Source: Streptomyces sp. 2131.1 (GTDB lineage: Bacteria > Actinomycetota > Actinomycetes > Streptomycetales > Streptomycetaceae). From it: 64,000 nt of DNA. The notes under the pieces were generated by a model. It was not told the origin of the DNA and made no database searches. It was given only the letters and a program-made list of their open reading frames with translations. The stretch spans positions 2,232,001-2,296,000 of the forward strand of contig NZ_FNSY01000001.1 in assembly GCF_900105515.1 (NCBI RefSeq), read 5' to 3'. Below, piece after piece: positions 42,696 through 51,858 of this stretch (its first letter is position 1; every line of letters begins with the position of its first letter). The position numbers were made by a program, and so were the translations under genes.

Positions 42696-43481
42696 GTGGA
42701 AGTTGTCATCGTCCCGGACGCCAAGGCAGGCGGCGAACTGATCGCGGGGGCCATCGGCGCCCTGCTGAGCCGCAAGCCCGACGCCCTTCTCGGCGTGGCC
42801 ACCGGCTCTACCCCGCTGCCCATCTACCAGGCCCTCGCGGCGAAGGTCCGCTCCGGCTCCGTGGACGCCTCGCGCGCCCGCATCTGCCAGCTCGACGAGT
42901 ACGTGGGGCTGCCGGCGGGCCACCCGGAGTCGTACCGCTCCGTGGTGCTGCGGGAGGTCGTCGAGCCCCTCGGTCTCGCCGAGTCCGCGTTCATGGGCCC
43001 CGACGGCTCCGCCGAGGACGTCCAGGCGGCCTGCGAGGCGTACGACAAGGCGCTCGCCGAGGCCGGCGGGGTCGACCTCCAACTGCTGGGCATCGGCACC
43101 GACGGGCACATCGGCTTCAACGAGCCGTGCTCCTCGCTCGCCTCCCGCACCCGGATCAAGACGCTCACCGAGCAGACCCGGGTCGACAACGCGCGCTTCT
43201 TCGACAACGACATCGACCAGGTGCCGCACCACGTCATCACCCAGGGCATCGGCACGATACTGGAGGCCCGCCACCCGATCCTGCTCGCGACGGGCGAGGG
43301 CAAGGCGGACGCGGTGGCGGCGACGGTCGAGGGACCGGTCGCCTCGATCGTGCCCGCGTCGGCGCTCCAGCTGCACCCGCACGCGACGGTGGTGGTCGAC
43401 GAGGCCGCCGCGTCGAAGCTGAAGCTGGCGGACTACTTCCGCGCGACGTACGCGGCGAAGCCGGCCTGGCAGGGGCTGTAG
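42696..43481 (+). CDS. nagB: Glucosamine-6-phosphate deaminase
   Basis: A 261-residue enzyme converting glucosamine-6-phosphate to fructose-6-phosphate and ammonia. Motifs are GVATGSTPLPIYQAL, ICQLDEYVGLPAGHPESYR, LLGIGTDGHIGFNEPCSSL (catalytic Asp/His) and GIGTILEARHPILLATGEGK. Length is normal. The GTG start at 42696 follows the dre site directly, so DasR represses it and glucosamine-6-phosphate, the DasR ligand and its own substrate, induces it. Confidence 0.95.
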   Translation: MEVVIVPDAKAGGELIAGAIGALLSRKPDALLGVATGSTPLPIYQALAAKVRSGSVDASRARICQLDEYVGLPAGHPESYRSVVLREVVEPLGLAESAFMGPDGSAEDVQAACEAYDKALAEAGGVDLQLLGIGTDGHIGFNEPCSSLASRTRIKTLTEQTRVDNARFFDNDIDQVPHHVITQGIGTILEARHPILLATGEGKADAVAATVEGPVASIVPASALQLHPHATVVVDEAAASKLKLADYFRATYAAKPAWQGL

Positions 43482-43491
43482 TCCTGTACGT

Positions 43492-43530
43492 GAGAGGGCC
43501 GGGACACCGTGGTGGTGTCCCGGCCCTCTC
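43492..43530. terminator. Bidirectional terminator between nagB and the GH3 gene
   Basis: GAGAGGGCCGGGACACC and its exact complement form 17-base arms around a five-base loop, 10 bases after the nagB stop and 13 before the end of the convergent GH3 gene. Confidence 0.88.
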
Positions 43531-43542
43531 GTGTGTCCGGGG

Positions 43543-45078
43543 TCAGCTTCCGGCGATGACCTCCGCCGCCGCCTGGCCGCAGACGCGGGCGGCGCCGTGG
43601 GTGGCGATGTGCAGGGCTCCCCGGGGCTCGGCCTGGGGGACGCCCATCTCGACGACGATCGTGTCCGGGCGCGCCGCGAGGAGCGCGTCCAGCGCCTCGC
43701 CCATCCACGCGTGACGGTGCGCGTCGCGGACCACGGCGACGATGCGCCGCTCCCCCGCCGCCCGCAGCGCGGCCTCGGCCGGGGCCTCGGACGCGCCGTT
43801 GTAGGTGTCGGTCTCCGTGCCGGGGACCAGCCGGGTCAGCTCGGCCGCGAGGCCCCACGGGGTCTCGTCGCCGACCGCGATGTTGGCGACGGGGGTGAAC
43901 GCGGCCACGTAGGCCGGACCGGTGAGCGGCTCGGCCGTGCCGGTCACCTTCACCGCGCGGCGGGCGGCGACAAGGCCGATGTCCGTGGCGACGCCGGTGC
44001 TCCGTGCGGTGCCGGGCGCGGTCCCCTCCTGCACTGCCGCGCCCGGCTCCCGTACGGCCCCCCGGGCCTCCCGCGTCCAGGACGCGAGGGCGCGGACCCG
44101 GGCAGCGGCGTCGGCGAGCCGCTCCTCGGGAAGTTCGCCGGAGCGCACCGCCGCGACGAGCGCGTCGCGCAGCCGCAGCACGGTGCTGTCGTCGTCGAGC
44201 CCGCCGCCGACGCACAGCGCGTCGGCACCGGCCGCGACGGCGAGGACGGAGCCGCGTTCGATCCCGTACGTCGAGGCGATGGCCTGCATCTCCACGGCGT
44301 CGGTCACGATGAGGCCCTCGTACCCCAGTTCCTGGCGCAGCAGACCGGTGAGGATCTGCGGGCTGAGGGTCGCCGGGTGGTGCGGGTCGAGCGCGGGCAG
44401 CAGGATGTGCGCGCTCATCACCGACTTGGAGCCGGCCGCGATGGCCGCCCGGAACGGCACGAGCTCCCGGGCGTGCAGGGTCTCCAGGTCGACGTCGATG
44501 CGCGGCAGCGCGTGGTGCGAGTCGACCGCGGTGTCGCCGTGCCCCGGGAAGTGCTTGGTGCAGGCGGCGACGCCGGCGGCCTGGAGGCCCTCGACGTACG
44601 CGGCGGTGTGCCGGGCGACCAGGTGCGGGTCGGCGCCGAAGGAGCGGACGCCGATGACCGGGTTGCCCGGGTTGGAGTTGACGTCCGCGGACGGGGCCCA
44701 GTTGAGGTTGACCCCGCACTCGGCGAGCCTGCGGCCCAGTTCGTGGGCGACGGCCCGGGTCAGCGCGGTGTCGTCGACCGCGCCGAGCGCCAGGTTGCCG
44801 GGGAAGGAGGAGCCGTGCCGCACCTCGAGGCGGGTGACGTCGCCGCCCTCCTCGTCGATGGCGACGAGCACGTCGTCCCGCTCGGCCCTGAGCTGGGCGG
44901 TGAGCGCGGCGAGCTGCTCGGGCGTCTCGATGTTGCGGCCGAACAGGCCGACGGAGGACAGTCCTTCGCCGACCCGGCGCAGCAGCCACTCGGGCGCCGT
45001 GGTGCCGGTGAAGCCGGGCTGGAGGACGGCGAGGGCGTCGCGAGTGACGGTGTCCGTGCTGGAAACAAGGGTGGTCAT
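43543..45078 (-). CDS. Family 3 glycoside hydrolase, beta-N-acetylhexosaminidase (NagZ-like)
   Basis: A 511-residue GH3 enzyme. The N-terminal catalytic barrel has the NagZ hallmark TKHFPGHGDTAVDSHHALP (the His acts as general acid/base in this subfamily) and the nucleophile region YEGLIVTDAVEMQAI. A second domain of about 160 residues follows. No signal peptide is present, so it hydrolyses imported chitobiose to N-acetylglucosamine inside the cell. It is 7 bases after dasC, so it belongs to the dasABC operon. Confidence 0.88.
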   Translation of the reverse strand: MTTLVSSTDTVTRDALAVLQPGFTGTTAPEWLLRRVGEGLSSVGLFGRNIETPEQLAALTAQLRAERDDVLVAIDEEGGDVTRLEVRHGSSFPGNLALGAVDDTALTRAVAHELGRRLAECGVNLNWAPSADVNSNPGNPVIGVRSFGADPHLVARHTAAYVEGLQAAGVAACTKHFPGHGDTAVDSHHALPRIDVDLETLHARELVPFRAAIAAGSKSVMSAHILLPALDPHHPATLSPQILTGLLRQELGYEGLIVTDAVEMQAIASTYGIERGSVLAVAAGADALCVGGGLDDDSTVLRLRDALVAAVRSGELPEERLADAAARVRALASWTREARGAVREPGAAVQEGTAPGTARSTGVATDIGLVAARRAVKVTGTAEPLTGPAYVAAFTPVANIAVGDETPWGLAAELTRLVPGTETDTYNGASEAPAEAALRAAGERRIVAVVRDAHRHAWMGEALDALLAARPDTIVVEMGVPQAEPRGALHIATHGAARVCGQAAAEVIAGS

Positions 45079-45085
45079 GGGGGCG

Positions 45086-45943
45086 TTATCCCTTCACGGC
45101 GCCGGAGGTGAGGCCTGTTGCCATGTACTTCTGCACGAGCAGGAAGAAGGCCACAACCGGAATGGCGATCAGCGTGGAGGCCGCCATCAGCGCGCCGTAG
45201 TCGATGCCCCGCGAGGTCGTGAAGTTCATCAGCCACACGTTGAGGGTGTACTTGTCGTTGTCCTGGAGGACGACGTAGGCGAGCAGGTACTCGTTCCAGG
45301 CCGTGATGAGCGAGAAGATCGACGCTGCGGCGAGGCCGGGGGCCAGCAGGGGGAAGGTGACCCGCCAGAAGGCGCCCATCCGGCTGCACCCGTCGACCAT
45401 GGCCGACTCCTCCAGCTCCTGCGGGATGTTGATCACGAAGCCGCGGATCATCCAGGTGGCGAAGGGCAGGGTGGAGACGAGGTAGATGACGATGACGCCC
45501 CAGTACTCGTTCAGCCCGCCGAGGTCGTTCAGCTGGATGTAGATGGGGATGAGCATCGCCGTCGGGGGCAGCAGCTGGACGACGAGCAGCACGATCATGA
45601 AGAACTTGCGACCGCGGAACCGGAACCGGCCGATCGCGAAGGCGGCGATCGTGGCGAGCAGCATGCCGCCCAGGACGGCGACGCCGCAGACGATCAGGCT
45701 GGACTCGATGGCGGTGCCGAAGTTCGGCTGCTTGATGGCGCGGGAGAAGTTGTCGAACGTGATCGACGACGGCCAGAGCGTCTGGTCGTAGCTGCGGATC
45801 TCCGCGTTGGGGCGCAGTGCGCTGATGACCAGCCAGTAGACCGGGAAGGCCATCAGCACGAAGGCGACGAGGCCCGCGATGTTGTAGCCGATGCGGCTCT
45901 TCTTGCGATCCGGACGGAGGACCTGGGGGGTGGAGGTGCTCAC
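45086..45943 (-). CDS. dasC: Chitobiose ABC importer permease DasC
   Basis: A 285-residue permease with six membrane helices, overlapping dasB by 4 bases (GTGA). The cytoplasmic ABC-coupling loop is ELEESAMVDGCSRMGAFWRV (EAA motif), followed by FPLLAPGLAAASIFSLITAW. With DasB it forms the channel of the (GlcNAc)2 importer. The ATPase is the shared MsiK, encoded elsewhere. Confidence 0.93.
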   Translation of the reverse strand: MSTSTPQVLRPDRKKSRIGYNIAGLVAFVLMAFPVYWLVISALRPNAEIRSYDQTLWPSSITFDNFSRAIKQPNFGTAIESSLIVCGVAVLGGMLLATIAAFAIGRFRFRGRKFFMIVLLVVQLLPPTAMLIPIYIQLNDLGGLNEYWGVIVIYLVSTLPFATWMIRGFVINIPQELEESAMVDGCSRMGAFWRVTFPLLAPGLAAASIFSLITAWNEYLLAYVVLQDNDKYTLNVWLMNFTTSRGIDYGALMAASTLIAIPVVAFFLLVQKYMATGLTSGAVKG

Positions 45944-46932
45944 TCGACCTCTCCGATCTTGAGCAGCTGGCGCAGGTAGTACACGGCGACGCCGGACAGC
46001 AGCAGGACCGTGATGAGCGAGATGGCGGCGCCCTGGCTGAACGAGTTGGACTCGAATGCCTTCTCGAAGGAGTAGATGCCGAGGACGGAGTACTCCGGTT
46101 CCGGCTTGTTGCCGCGCATCAGGAAGATCTGGCCGAAGACGTTGAAGTCCCACAGCACGGAGAGGGTGGCGACCATCTGGAAGACGGGCTTGATGACCGG
46201 CCAGGTGACGTAACGGAAGATCCCGACGGTCCCGGAGCCGTCCAGCGACGCGGCTTCCTCCAGCTCCTTGGGAACCTGGGTGAGCGCGGCGTAGAGGGTG
46301 ACGGAGACGAAGGGGATGGCTCCCCAGACGACGACCGCGCCGATGATGACGAAGCCCTGCTTGGGGTCGAGGAACCAGTTGTGGCCCTGCGCGTCGATCC
46401 CCAGGTACTTGGTGAGCACCATGTTGAGGACGCCGTAGTCGGAGTCCGCGAACCACCGGAAGATGGAGGTGGCGACCAGCAGAGGCATCGACCAGGCGGC
46501 GACCAGCGCGGCGGTCAGCAGCAGCCGGACCCAGGTGGACATGCGCTGCATGAGCATGGCCAGGGCGAGACCGATGGCCATGGTGGCGAACACACAGAGG
46601 ACCATGAAGGCGACGGTCCGCCAGACGACGTCCCAGAACTCGCCGTCGCCGAGGATGTTGGTGAACTGGTCGAAGCCGACCCAGGGTGCGCTGGATCCGG
46701 ACCACAGTTCGCGCCGGCCCACGTCCTGGAAGGACATGATGATCGTCTTGATGAAGGGCCAGACGAAGACTGCGGCGATGGCGACGAACGCCGGTGCTAT
46801 GAGGAGGTACGGCAGCAGAGCGCCGGCCTTCCGCGGCCTACGGTTCACGTTCTTCGCGAGCTGAGGTTCGCCCTCAGGGGCCCGCGGGACGGACACCGGC
46901 GGGTCGGCTGCTTTCATATCGGCGGCACTCAT
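45940..46932 (-). CDS. dasB: Chitobiose ABC importer permease DasB
   Basis: A 330-residue permease with a soluble N-terminus (1-40) and six helices. The EAA loop reads PKELEEAASLDGSGTVGIFR, with TWPVIKPVFQMVATLSVLWD after it. It lies 134 bases downstream of dasA, the normal operon order, and is coupled to dasC. Confidence 0.93.
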   Translation of the reverse strand: MSAADMKAADPPVSVPRAPEGEPQLAKNVNRRPRKAGALLPYLLIAPAFVAIAAVFVWPFIKTIIMSFQDVGRRELWSGSSAPWVGFDQFTNILGDGEFWDVVWRTVAFMVLCVFATMAIGLALAMLMQRMSTWVRLLLTAALVAAWSMPLLVATSIFRWFADSDYGVLNMVLTKYLGIDAQGHNWFLDPKQGFVIIGAVVVWGAIPFVSVTLYAALTQVPKELEEAASLDGSGTVGIFRYVTWPVIKPVFQMVATLSVLWDFNVFGQIFLMRGNKPEPEYSVLGIYSFEKAFESNSFSQGAAISLITVLLLSGVAVYYLRQLLKIGEVE

Positions 46933-47066
46933 TGTGCTTGCCTTCCGTTTCGGACCGGGTACCGGAGGACGGGGGTGGCAGCCCTTTCCAGGCCCGCCAC
47001 CCCCGCAGATGATCAGTTGAGTCGGTGTCTCGGAGGTTCACCGGCTCGGACCCCGTGAGCCAGGGC

Positions 47067-48368
47067 TCAGGACTCCTTGTTGATCATCGCGTCGATCTCC
47101 GCGTCGGCCGCCTTGGTGGCCTCCTCGACCGACTTGCCCTTGATGATGTCGAGCAGCATGATCTCGAGCGTTTCCTTCTTCTCGATCGCGGTCCAGCCGG
47201 GGGCGATCGGGGTGAACCAGGCGTCCGGCACGGCGTTGGCGATGGCCGCGGTCTCCGGCTTGGCCTTCAGCGGCTCGAGCTGCTTGGTGTTGTTCGGAAG
47301 GATGTTCTTCGAGGCGAGAACCTCCTCCGACTTCTCGGAGGTGAACATCGAGATCCACTCCTCGCCGAGATCCTGGATCTTCGACTTGGAGATGGTGGCC
47401 AGGTCCGAACCACCGATGAAGGAGGGAAGCGCCTTGCCGTTCGGGCCGGGCATACCGGCCGTGGCGATCTTGCCTTCCAGCTTCGGGTTGCCGTTCGCCT
47501 TCGAGTCGACGACGCTGCCGGCCTCCCAGCCGTTGCCGTAGAGAAGGGCGGTCTTCTCGTTGGCCATGACGTTGGCGTGGTCCGCCTCGTCCTTGGTCTT
47601 GTCGCCGTGGTTGTACTTCTTGACCAGCTCGACGAAGTCCGTGATGCCCTTCTGGGCCTCCGGGGTCGACAGAGTGGACTTCCACTCCTTCTTGCCCTCG
47701 TCGTACTTGGCGATCTGGCCGCCCTCGGCAGCGACGTAGGACATCGCGGCGTACCAGTAGCGACCCGGCAGGTACAGCGGCGAGAACGCCTTGTCCTTGC
47801 CGTACTTCGCCGCGATCTTGTCGAGCGCGGCGGTCAGCTCGTCCTGGGTGGCGGGAAGGGTGTCCTTGCCGGTGCCGGCCTTGAACATGTCCTTGTTGTA
47901 GATCGCGACACGGGCGCCCGCGTAGTAAGGAACGCAGTACTGCTTGCCCTCGTAGGCGCAGGTGTCCTTGAGGCCCTTGATCCAGGTGTCCGAGTTCTCG
48001 TACTTCTTCGGGTCGATCTCGCCGAGCGCCCCGTTGAGGATGTAGGTCATGGTCTCGGTGTTGCCGAGCTCCACCACATCGGGGAACTTGTCGCCGGCCA
48101 GAGCGGCGTCGAGCTTCTTGGCCTTGTCGCCCCACTGCTGGTACTGGACCTTGACCGTGACACCCGGGTACTTCGCCTTGAACTGGCTGTTGACGTCCTT
48201 GACCAGTTCGGGCCACGTGCTCTGCGCGTCCGACATCAGCCAGACAGTGAGCGTTTCCTTGCGGTCCTTCGGGTCCTTCGCCGACGCCTTGTCGTCGTCC
48301 GAACCACACGCCGCGATGGAAACCAACATGCCCGCGACGCCGATCGCCGCGATGAGCTTGCGCTTCAC
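47067..48368 (-). CDS. dasA: Chitobiose-binding lipoprotein DasA
   Basis: A 433-residue solute-binding lipoprotein. The signal peptide MKRKLIAAIGVAGMLVSIAA ends at the lipobox cysteine C21. The mature part has the family 1 binding-protein pattern (TVWLMSDAQSTWPELVKDVN, YYAGARVAIYNKDMF, LLYGNGWEAGSVVD). It captures N,N'-diacetylchitobiose for DasBC. Two dre-like sites upstream (48453 and 48477) place it under DasR. It is the first gene of the operon. Confidence 0.95.
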   Translation of the reverse strand: MKRKLIAAIGVAGMLVSIAACGSDDDKASAKDPKDRKETLTVWLMSDAQSTWPELVKDVNSQFKAKYPGVTVKVQYQQWGDKAKKLDAALAGDKFPDVVELGNTETMTYILNGALGEIDPKKYENSDTWIKGLKDTCAYEGKQYCVPYYAGARVAIYNKDMFKAGTGKDTLPATQDELTAALDKIAAKYGKDKAFSPLYLPGRYWYAAMSYVAAEGGQIAKYDEGKKEWKSTLSTPEAQKGITDFVELVKKYNHGDKTKDEADHANVMANEKTALLYGNGWEAGSVVDSKANGNPKLEGKIATAGMPGPNGKALPSFIGGSDLATISKSKIQDLGEEWISMFTSEKSEEVLASKNILPNNTKQLEPLKAKPETAAIANAVPDAWFTPIAPGWTAIEKKETLEIMLLDIIKGKSVEEATKAADAEIDAMINKES

Positions 48369-48452
48369 GCCACCCTCCTCAGGGATGCTGCAACCCCCTC
48401 CCCACCGCGCGAGAACGTCGACGAGTACCTCTGGGGCTGGGACCTGGTCTTT

Positions 48453-48468
48453 AATGGTTTAGACCAGT
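48453..48468. promoter_or_regulatory. dre box 1 upstream of dasA
   Basis: AATGGTTTAGACCAGT, whose complement ACTGGTCTAAACCATT is one base from the dre core. It is 85 bases before the dasA start. Confidence 0.85.
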
Positions 48469-48476
48469 ACCGGGAG

Positions 48477-48492
48477 CTTGGCCTAGACCTTT
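48477..48492. promoter_or_regulatory. dre-like box 2 between dasA and dasR
   Basis: CTTGGCCTAGACCTTT keeps TGG-CTAGACC of the consensus and lies 24 bases from the first box, so two DasR dimers could bind the dasA-dasR region side by side. Confidence 0.65.
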
Positions 48493-48613
48493 AGGGGTGT
48501 CAAGGGTGTATAAGAAGTGCACTCGCGTCCGTTATAGGACCGACACCTGAGGGAGGGCGACCAGCCGTGACCGGACCGTGCCACCATGTGAGCCGCGACA
48601 GACGGAGGAGCCG

Positions 48614-49420
48614 GTGACGGCAGCAACGCAGCAGTCGGGAAGGCGGGCCATGGGTGCCGACGGGGGCAGTTCGGAGAACGGGACGGGCGCGGGCGCGGGT
48701 ACGCGAACCGCGCGCGTCCCGAAGTACTACCGGCTGAAGCGACATCTCCTCGACATGACGGACACCATGCCGCCGGGCACCCCCGTGCCCCCGGAACGGA
48801 CCCTGGCCGCCGAGTTCGACACCTCGCGGACCACCGTGCGCCAGGCGCTCCAGGAACTGGTCGTCGAGGGCCGGCTGGAACGCATCCAGGGCAAGGGCAC
48901 CTTCGTCGCCAAGCCGAAGGTCTCCCAGGCCCTGCAACTCACCTCGTACACCGAGGACATGAGGGCCCAGGGGCTCGAACCGACCTCGCAGCTCCTGGAC
49001 ATCGGCTACGTCACCGCCGACGACACCCTCGCCGGTCTGCTCGACATCAGCGCCGGCGGACGCGTCCTGCGCATCGAGCGCCTGCGCCTGGCGAGCGGCG
49101 AGCCGATGGCCATCGAGACCACGCACCTCTCGGCCAAGCGCTTCCCGGCGCTGCGCCGTTCACTGGTCAAGTACACCTCGCTCTACACCGCGCTGTCCGA
49201 GGTGTACGACGTCCGGCTGGCGGAGGCCGAGGAGACGATCGAGACCTCCCTGGCCACCCCGCGCGAGGCCGGCCTGCTCGGCACGGACGTGGGGCTGCCG
49301 ATGCTGATGCTCTCCCGGCACTCACTGGACGAGCAGGGCGAGCCGGTCGAGTGGGTGCGCTCGGTCTACCGCGGCGACCGCTACAAGTTCGTCGCGCGCC
49401 TGAAGCGTCCGCTGGACTGA
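48614..49420 (+). CDS. dasR: DasR, GntR/HutC-family master regulator of amino-sugar use
   Basis: A 268-residue regulator from GTG 48614 (GGAGG 5 bases upstream); an ATG at 48650 would give 256 residues, nearer the S. coelicolor length. The winged helix contains [20 protein letters not shown] and [18 protein letters not shown]. The C-terminal UTRA domain ([35 protein letters not shown]) binds glucosamine-6-phosphate, which releases DNA. It is divergent from dasA and controls the dre sites of this window, as well as antibiotic and development genes elsewhere. Confidence 0.95.
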   Translation: MTAATQQSGRRAMGADGGSSENGTGAGAGTRTARVPKYYRLKRHLLDMTDTMPPGTPVPPERTLAAEFDTSRTTVRQALQELVVEGRLERIQGKGTFVAKPKVSQALQLTSYTEDMRAQGLEPTSQLLDIGYVTADDTLAGLLDISAGGRVLRIERLRLASGEPMAIETTHLSAKRFPALRRSLVKYTSLYTALSEVYDVRLAEAEETIETSLATPREAGLLGTDVGLPMLMLSRHSLDEQGEPVEWVRSVYRGDRYKFVARLKRPLD

Positions 49421-49441
49421 CCCACCGCACGCATGTGCCCC

Positions 49442-49479
49442 CCGAACGGCCCCCGGACCCGCCCCCGGGGGCCGTTCGG
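49442..49479 (+). terminator. Intrinsic terminator after dasR
   Basis: Two 15-base complementary arms (CCGAACGGCCCCCGG and its complement) around an eight-base loop, starting 21 bases after the dasR stop. Confidence 0.82.
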
Positions 49480-49495
49480 CGTTCCTCGGGACCGG

Positions 49496-49511
49496 GTTGG
49501 CCTGGACCAAC
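49496..49511. promoter_or_regulatory. dre-like box upstream of the sodium:solute symporter genes
   Basis: GTTGGCCTGGACCAAC keeps TGG-CT-GACCA of the dre core within a larger palindrome (GGGTTGG/CCAACCC). It is about 150 bases before the DUF3311 gene. Confidence 0.6.
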
Positions 49512-49661
49512 CCTTGGATGTTTGCCGTCATTCCGGTCATCCCGACGGTCGGTGACGACCGTTGCCGGACCGCAATGCGGACAGGGGGTGACGGTGGCCG
49601 GATCCCTCGCCTAGATTTCCTGCGCATTACAGGTGATCAGCGAGGGGACGGAGTCGCCGCC

Positions 49662-49916
49662 ATGCCGGAAGAACCAGAAGGAAAACCACCCACCGTGACA
49701 CCGGTGCGCGTGGTCATCGCCCTGTGCCTCATCGCGCCGTTCGTGGCGATGCTCTGGGTGAGTTCGTACGCGAAGGTCGACCCGACCTTCATCGGCATCC
49801 CGTTCTTCTACTGGTACCAGATGCTCTGGGTGCTGATCTCCACCGCGCTCACGATGATCGCGTACAAGCTGTGGCAGCGTGACCAGCGCGCCCGCAAGGG
49901 GGGTGCGTCGGCATGA
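49662..49916 (+). CDS. DUF3311 small membrane partner of a sodium:solute symporter
   Basis: An 84-residue protein with two helices (VVIALCLIAPFVAMLWVSSY and WYQMLWVLISTALTMIAYKL) and the DUF3311 sequence GIPFFYWYQ. Such proteins are always encoded directly before SSF transporters; here the genes overlap as ATGA. It is probably a subunit or assembly factor of the transporter. Confidence 0.88.
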   Translation: MPEEPEGKPPTVTPVRVVIALCLIAPFVAMLWVSSYAKVDPTFIGIPFFYWYQMLWVLISTALTMIAYKLWQRDQRARKGGASA

Positions 49917-51529
49917 AGGACGGCGTGAACGGCGTCGCGCTCGGCGTCTTCATCTTCTTCTTCCTGGCCGTCACGGTCATGGGCTTCCTGGCCGCCCGCT
50001 GGCGCAAGGCCGAGAACGAGGCCAGCCTCGACGAATGGGGCCTGGGCGGGCGGTCGTTCGGCACCTGGGTCACCTGGTTCCTGCTCGGCGGCGACCTCTA
50101 CACCGCGTACACCTTCGTCGCCGTCCCCGCGGCGATCTACTCGCTCGGAGCCTCCGGCTTCTTCGCGGTGCCCTACACCATCCTCGTGTACCCGCTGATC
50201 TTCACCTTCCTGCCGCGCCTGTGGTCGGTCTCGCACAAGCACGGCTACGTCACCACCTCGGACTTCGTCCGCGGCCGGTTCGGCTCGAAGGGTCTTTCGC
50301 TGGCCGTCGCGGTCACCGGCATCCTCGCCACGATGCCGTACATCGCGCTCCAGCTCGTCGGCATCCAGGCGGTGCTGGACGTGATGGGCGTCGGCGGCGG
50401 CGAGAACACCAACTGGTTCGTCAAGGACCTGCCGCTGCTCATCGCGTTCGCGGTGCTCGCCGCGTACACGTACTCCTCGGGCCTGCGGGCGCCGGCGCTG
50501 ATCGCGTTCGTCAAGGACGGGCTGATCTACCTGGTCATCGCCGTGGCGATCATCTACATCCCGATCAAGCTCGGCGGCTTCGACGACATCTTCGCCTCCG
50601 CCCAGGACAAGTTCACCAAAGCGGGCGCGGGCGGCCTCGCACCGGCGGAGACCGGTCAGTGGGGGTACGCGACCCTGGCGCTCGGGTCCGCGCTGGCGCT
50701 GTTCATGTACCCGCACTCGATCACGGCGACGCTCTCCAGCCGCAGCCGTGACGTGATCCGCCGCAACACCACGATCCTGCCGCTGTACTCGCTGATGCTG
50801 GGCCTGCTCGCGCTGCTCGGCTTCATGGCGATCGCCGCCGGCGTCAAGGTGGACAACGGCCAGCTGGCCATCCCGCAGCTGTTCGAGAACATGTTCCCCG
50901 ACTGGTTCGCGGGTGTGGCGTTCGCCGCGATCGGCATCGGCGCGCTGGTGCCCGCCGCGATCATGTCGATCGCCGCGGCGAACCTGTTCACGCGCAACAT
51001 CTACAAGGACTTCCTGAAGCCGGACGCGACCCCCGCGCAGGAGACCAAGGTCTCCAAGCTGGTCTCGCTGCTGGTCAAGGTCGGCGCGCTCGCCTTCGTC
51101 CTCACCATGGACAAGACGGTCGCGATCAACTTCCAGCTGCTCGGCGGGATCTGGATCCTCCAGACCATGCCCGCGCTGGTCGGCGGCCTGTTCACCCGGT
51201 GGTTCCACCGCTGGGCGCTGCTCGCCGGCTGGGCGGTCGGCATGATCTACGGAACGGCCGCCGCGTACGGGGTCGCGAGCCCGACGCAGAAGCACTTCGG
51301 CGGGTCCTCCAAGGAGATCCCGGGCCTCGGCGAGATCGGCTACATCGGCCTCACGGCCTTCGTGCTGAACGTCGTGGTCACCGTGGTCCTCACCTTCGTC
51401 CTGAACGCCGTGAAGGCGCCTGCGGGGATCGACGAGACCTCCCCGGGCGACTACACCGCGGACGCGGGCGACCCGGGCGTGCAGGAGAAGCTGCCGCCGG
51501 CCACGGCGGGGGCGCCGGGCGGTCACTGA
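49913..51529 (+). CDS. Sodium:solute symporter (SSF family)
   Basis: A 538-residue transporter with about 13 membrane helices. The SSF features are the early GGRSFGTWVTWFLLGGDLYT, KHGYVTTSDFVRGRFGSKGL, and FAAIGIGALVPAAIMSIAAAN (the sodium-2 site region). The C-terminal 35 residues are soluble and acidic. Substrate is unknown (PutP/acetate-type or sugar). A dre-like site upstream hints at DasR control and hence an amino-sugar or linked carbon source. Confidence 0.88.
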   Translation: MKDGVNGVALGVFIFFFLAVTVMGFLAARWRKAENEASLDEWGLGGRSFGTWVTWFLLGGDLYTAYTFVAVPAAIYSLGASGFFAVPYTILVYPLIFTFLPRLWSVSHKHGYVTTSDFVRGRFGSKGLSLAVAVTGILATMPYIALQLVGIQAVLDVMGVGGGENTNWFVKDLPLLIAFAVLAAYTYSSGLRAPALIAFVKDGLIYLVIAVAIIYIPIKLGGFDDIFASAQDKFTKAGAGGLAPAETGQWGYATLALGSALALFMYPHSITATLSSRSRDVIRRNTTILPLYSLMLGLLALLGFMAIAAGVKVDNGQLAIPQLFENMFPDWFAGVAFAAIGIGALVPAAIMSIAAANLFTRNIYKDFLKPDATPAQETKVSKLVSLLVKVGALAFVLTMDKTVAINFQLLGGIWILQTMPALVGGLFTRWFHRWALLAGWAVGMIYGTAAAYGVASPTQKHFGGSSKEIPGLGEIGYIGLTAFVLNVVVTVVLTFVLNAVKAPAGIDETSPGDYTADAGDPGVQEKLPPATAGAPGGH

Positions 51530-51557
51530 CCGCACATATTCACGCACGCGACACAAG

Positions 51558-51591
51558 ATGTGGGGGCTGCCCGATGGGGCGGCCCCCACAT
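51558..51591 (+). terminator. Intrinsic terminator after the symporter
   Basis: ATGTGGGGGC-T-GCCC pairs with GGGC-G-GCCCCCACAT around a four-base loop, 29 bases after the symporter stop and just before the riboswitch. Confidence 0.82.
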
Positions 51592-51595
51592 GTAT

Positions 51596-51712
51596 GCTCA
51601 TGCTCGCTGTCGCCGCAGGGGAATCCGGTGCGAATCCGGAACTGTCCCGCAACGGTGTATTCGGGGCGCATTCGCGCACCCGTCGAGTCCGAGGACCTGC
51701 CGACAGTGCGTC
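51596..51712 (+). ncRNA. Cobalamin (B12) riboswitch in the nrdA leader
   Basis: The leader contains the conserved core elements in order: GCCGCAGGGGAATCCGGTG, GAATCCGGAACTGTCCCGC, AACGGTGTA, and the B12-box-like GAGTCCGAGGACCTGCCGAC at about 51683-51703. Its location before class I ribonucleotide reductase matches the known S. coelicolor nrdABS riboswitch. When B12 is present (so the B12-dependent class II enzyme works), it turns nrdAB off. The exact limits are approximate. Confidence 0.9.
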
Positions 51713-51858
51713 CGGCTCGACCGAACCGGACGCCCAGACGTCCGGGCCTCGTGGATGGGCCGGTGGACGCCGCACGGAGTGCCGCCCCGACCGGGCCCGC
51801 TCCTGCCCGGCTGCCCCCGCTCCCCGCCGGCCCAGAGCCGAGCGAGGGAGAGCACCAC

